DNA from: Bacteroidales bacterium
Lineage (GTDB): Bacteria > Bacteroidota > Bacteroidia > Bacteroidales > UBA932
DNA: 64,000 nucleotides
Reading direction: 5' to 3'
NCBI GenBank assembly: GCA_017519865.1
Contig: JAFWRQ010000017.1
Span: 1 to 64,000, forward strand
Below, piece by piece: positions 63,127-64,000 of this stretch (position 1 is the stretch's first letter; each line of letters starts with the position of its first letter). The translations under genes were made by a program, and so were the position numbers. Below the pieces are notes generated by a model. That model was not told the DNA's origin and searched no databases. It saw only the letters and a list, made by a program, of their open reading frames with translations.

Positions 63127-64000
63127 TTCAAAGTCACTTTTACGGTGCCGCCCTTGGTCGCGGCCGTTCCGGCCTTCGGGGACTGGGAGGCGACGTGGCC
63201 CGTTCCCGTGTATTCACATTTCATCCCGGTGCTCTCCACCGCGAACAGCGCGTCCCTGAGGCCGAGTCCGGACAGGTCCGGAACGGTGGGACTGTCCTCC
63301 GTCTGCGCCAGCATTGTCTGCGCAGGCATCGGAGGAACCGCCGACTGTGGTTCGAGCGTTTCCATCCATACCGGATCCATCGCCCAGATGCCGTCCACGA
63401 TGTCGCGTGCGGCCAGGGCGGGGAGGGTTCCTCCGTAGAAACTCTCACGGTCCAGCGTAGAGTAGATCACAACGATGAAGGAGTATTTGGGTTCCTCTGC
63501 CGGGAAGAAGCCCACGAACGTGGCCTGGTTCTTCTTGCGGCCCCATTCGTCGGTGTAGCGCCCGGCGGCGGTCTTGGAATCCTGTGCATCCAGGACTATC
63601 CTGGCGGTTCCGGTCTTGCCGGCTACCTTGAATTTCGTGTTCTTCAGTCTCGTGGCGGTACCGCTTTGGACGACGGCGGTGAGGCCGCGGGTGATGGTAT
63701 CGGCTGTCGCGCGTGAGCAGATGGAGGCGTTGAGTATGCTCGGGCCGAGCTTTTCCTTGACCACGCCGTTCTTCTCGATGTCCTCGACAAGGTACGGCTT
63801 CATCATCTTGCCCTTGTTGGCTATGGCATTGTAGAACGTAAGGATATGCAGCGGGGTCTCCGTCACGGAATAGCCGTAGGCCGTCGTGCCAAGGCTCGTA
63901 GCGCTCCAGGAGTCCCGGTCCGGCGAAGGTACCTGCGGCGTGGCCATGCCGTCGAGGTCGAAGTCGAAAGCCTCGCCCAGCTTGTACATATACAGCTTGT
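63123..64000 (-). CDS. ftsI: Penicillin-binding protein FtsI/PBP3 with PASTA domain, 5' end outside the window
   Basis: The frame is open to the end of the window; the ATG at 63989 is internal. The visible part contains the KTG motif in VAGKTGTARIV and transpeptidase segments such as ATSLGTTAYGYSVT, and ends in a PASTA domain (TVPDLSGLGLRDALFAV). It cross-links septal peptidoglycan and is the first visible gene of the minus-strand dcw cluster. Confidence 0.95.
   Translation of the reverse strand, partial: KLYMYKLGEAFDFDLDGMATPQVPSPDRDSWSATSLGTTAYGYSVTETPLHILTFYNAIANKGKMMKPYLVEDIEKNGVVKEKLGPSILNASICSRATADTITRGLTAVVQSGTATRLKNTKFKVAGKTGTARIVLDAQDSKTAAGRYTDEWGRKKNQATFVGFFPAEEPKYSFIVVIYSTLDRESFYGGTLPALAARDIVDGIWAMDPVWMETLEPQSAVPPMPAQTMLAQTEDSPTVPDLSGLGLRDALFAVESTGMKCEYTGTGHVASQSPKAGTAATKGGTVKVTLK

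Overview
The window is GC-rich (roughly 60%) bacterial chromosome from a member of the Bacteroidota, most likely order Bacteroidales. The evidence is threefold. Promoters match the Bacteroidetes consensus (TTTG, 19-21 bases, TAnnTTTG) in front of several genes, and Shine-Dalgarno sites are mostly absent. The gene content is typical: an M56/TonB fusion sensor, a tricorn-like S41 protease, a secreted GH51 arabinofuranosidase, and a dcw cluster ordered ftsI-murE-mraY-murD-ftsW-murG-murC-ftsQ-ftsA-ftsZ. No tRNA, rRNA, CRISPR array, transposase or phage gene was seen. Family and genus cannot be fixed from the sequence alone.

Layout. 1-1.4 kb: 3' part of an M56 peptidase/TonB fusion. 1.4-3.0 kb: a stand-alone tryptophan synthase beta chain (TrpB2 type) behind what reads as a complete ribosome-mediated attenuator: promoter, 18-codon leader peptide with adjacent Trp codons, mutually exclusive hairpins and a terminator. 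3.0-7.4 kb (minus): acyl-CoA ligase, fabZ, fabI and a sodium/solute symporter. 7.6-12.1 kb (plus): a membrane protein of unknown function, a double alpha/beta hydrolase, an iron-sulfur aldo/keto reductase and a DUF1963 protein. 12.1-15.3 kb: an exported dipeptide-epimerase-like enzyme, a CYTH protein ending inside a terminator repeat, an acyltransferase and an AbrB-like regulator. 15.3-16.3 kb: gene-free, with a pyrimidine tract and six tandem 41-42 bp hairpin repeats. 16.3-19.1 kb (minus): rpsO and pnp, with pnp apparently frameshifted so that its RG-rich tail is a separate overlapping frame.

19.3-28.9 kb (plus): a tightly packed eight-gene operon for hexuronate/sugar-acid catabolism: two PfkB kinases, a LarA-family (nickel-pincer) epimerase homologue, a PdxB-like dehydrogenase, 6-phosphogluconate dehydrogenase, KDPG aldolase, an ExuT-like transporter and uronate isomerase. 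It contains no mannonate or altronate dehydratase and no classical fructuronate reductase. A route in which the LarA homologue epimerises an aldonate at C2 (mannonate to gluconate), feeding the 6-phosphogluconate dehydrogenase, would fit this gene set. This is the most promising candidate for an undescribed pathway here.

28.9-30.5 kb: an AT-rich XRE regulator/membrane protein pair and a PIN toxin-antitoxin pair. 30.6-39.0 kb (minus): an L-arabinose/arabinan operon (arabinofuranosidase, lipoprotein mutarotase, symporter, araD, araA, araB-like kinase). 39.1-46.4 kb: thiL, small hypotheticals, a histidine phosphatase, a YgjP-like metalloprotein, a lipoprotein and the S41 protease. 46.5-47.4 kb: gene-free, with three different short repeat families. 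47.5-64 kb (minus): truB (carrying an in-frame 12-residue repeat insertion), rpiB, a serine hydrolase, gltX and the dcw cluster, all with overlaps or gaps of at most 17 bases, and cut off inside ftsI at the window end.
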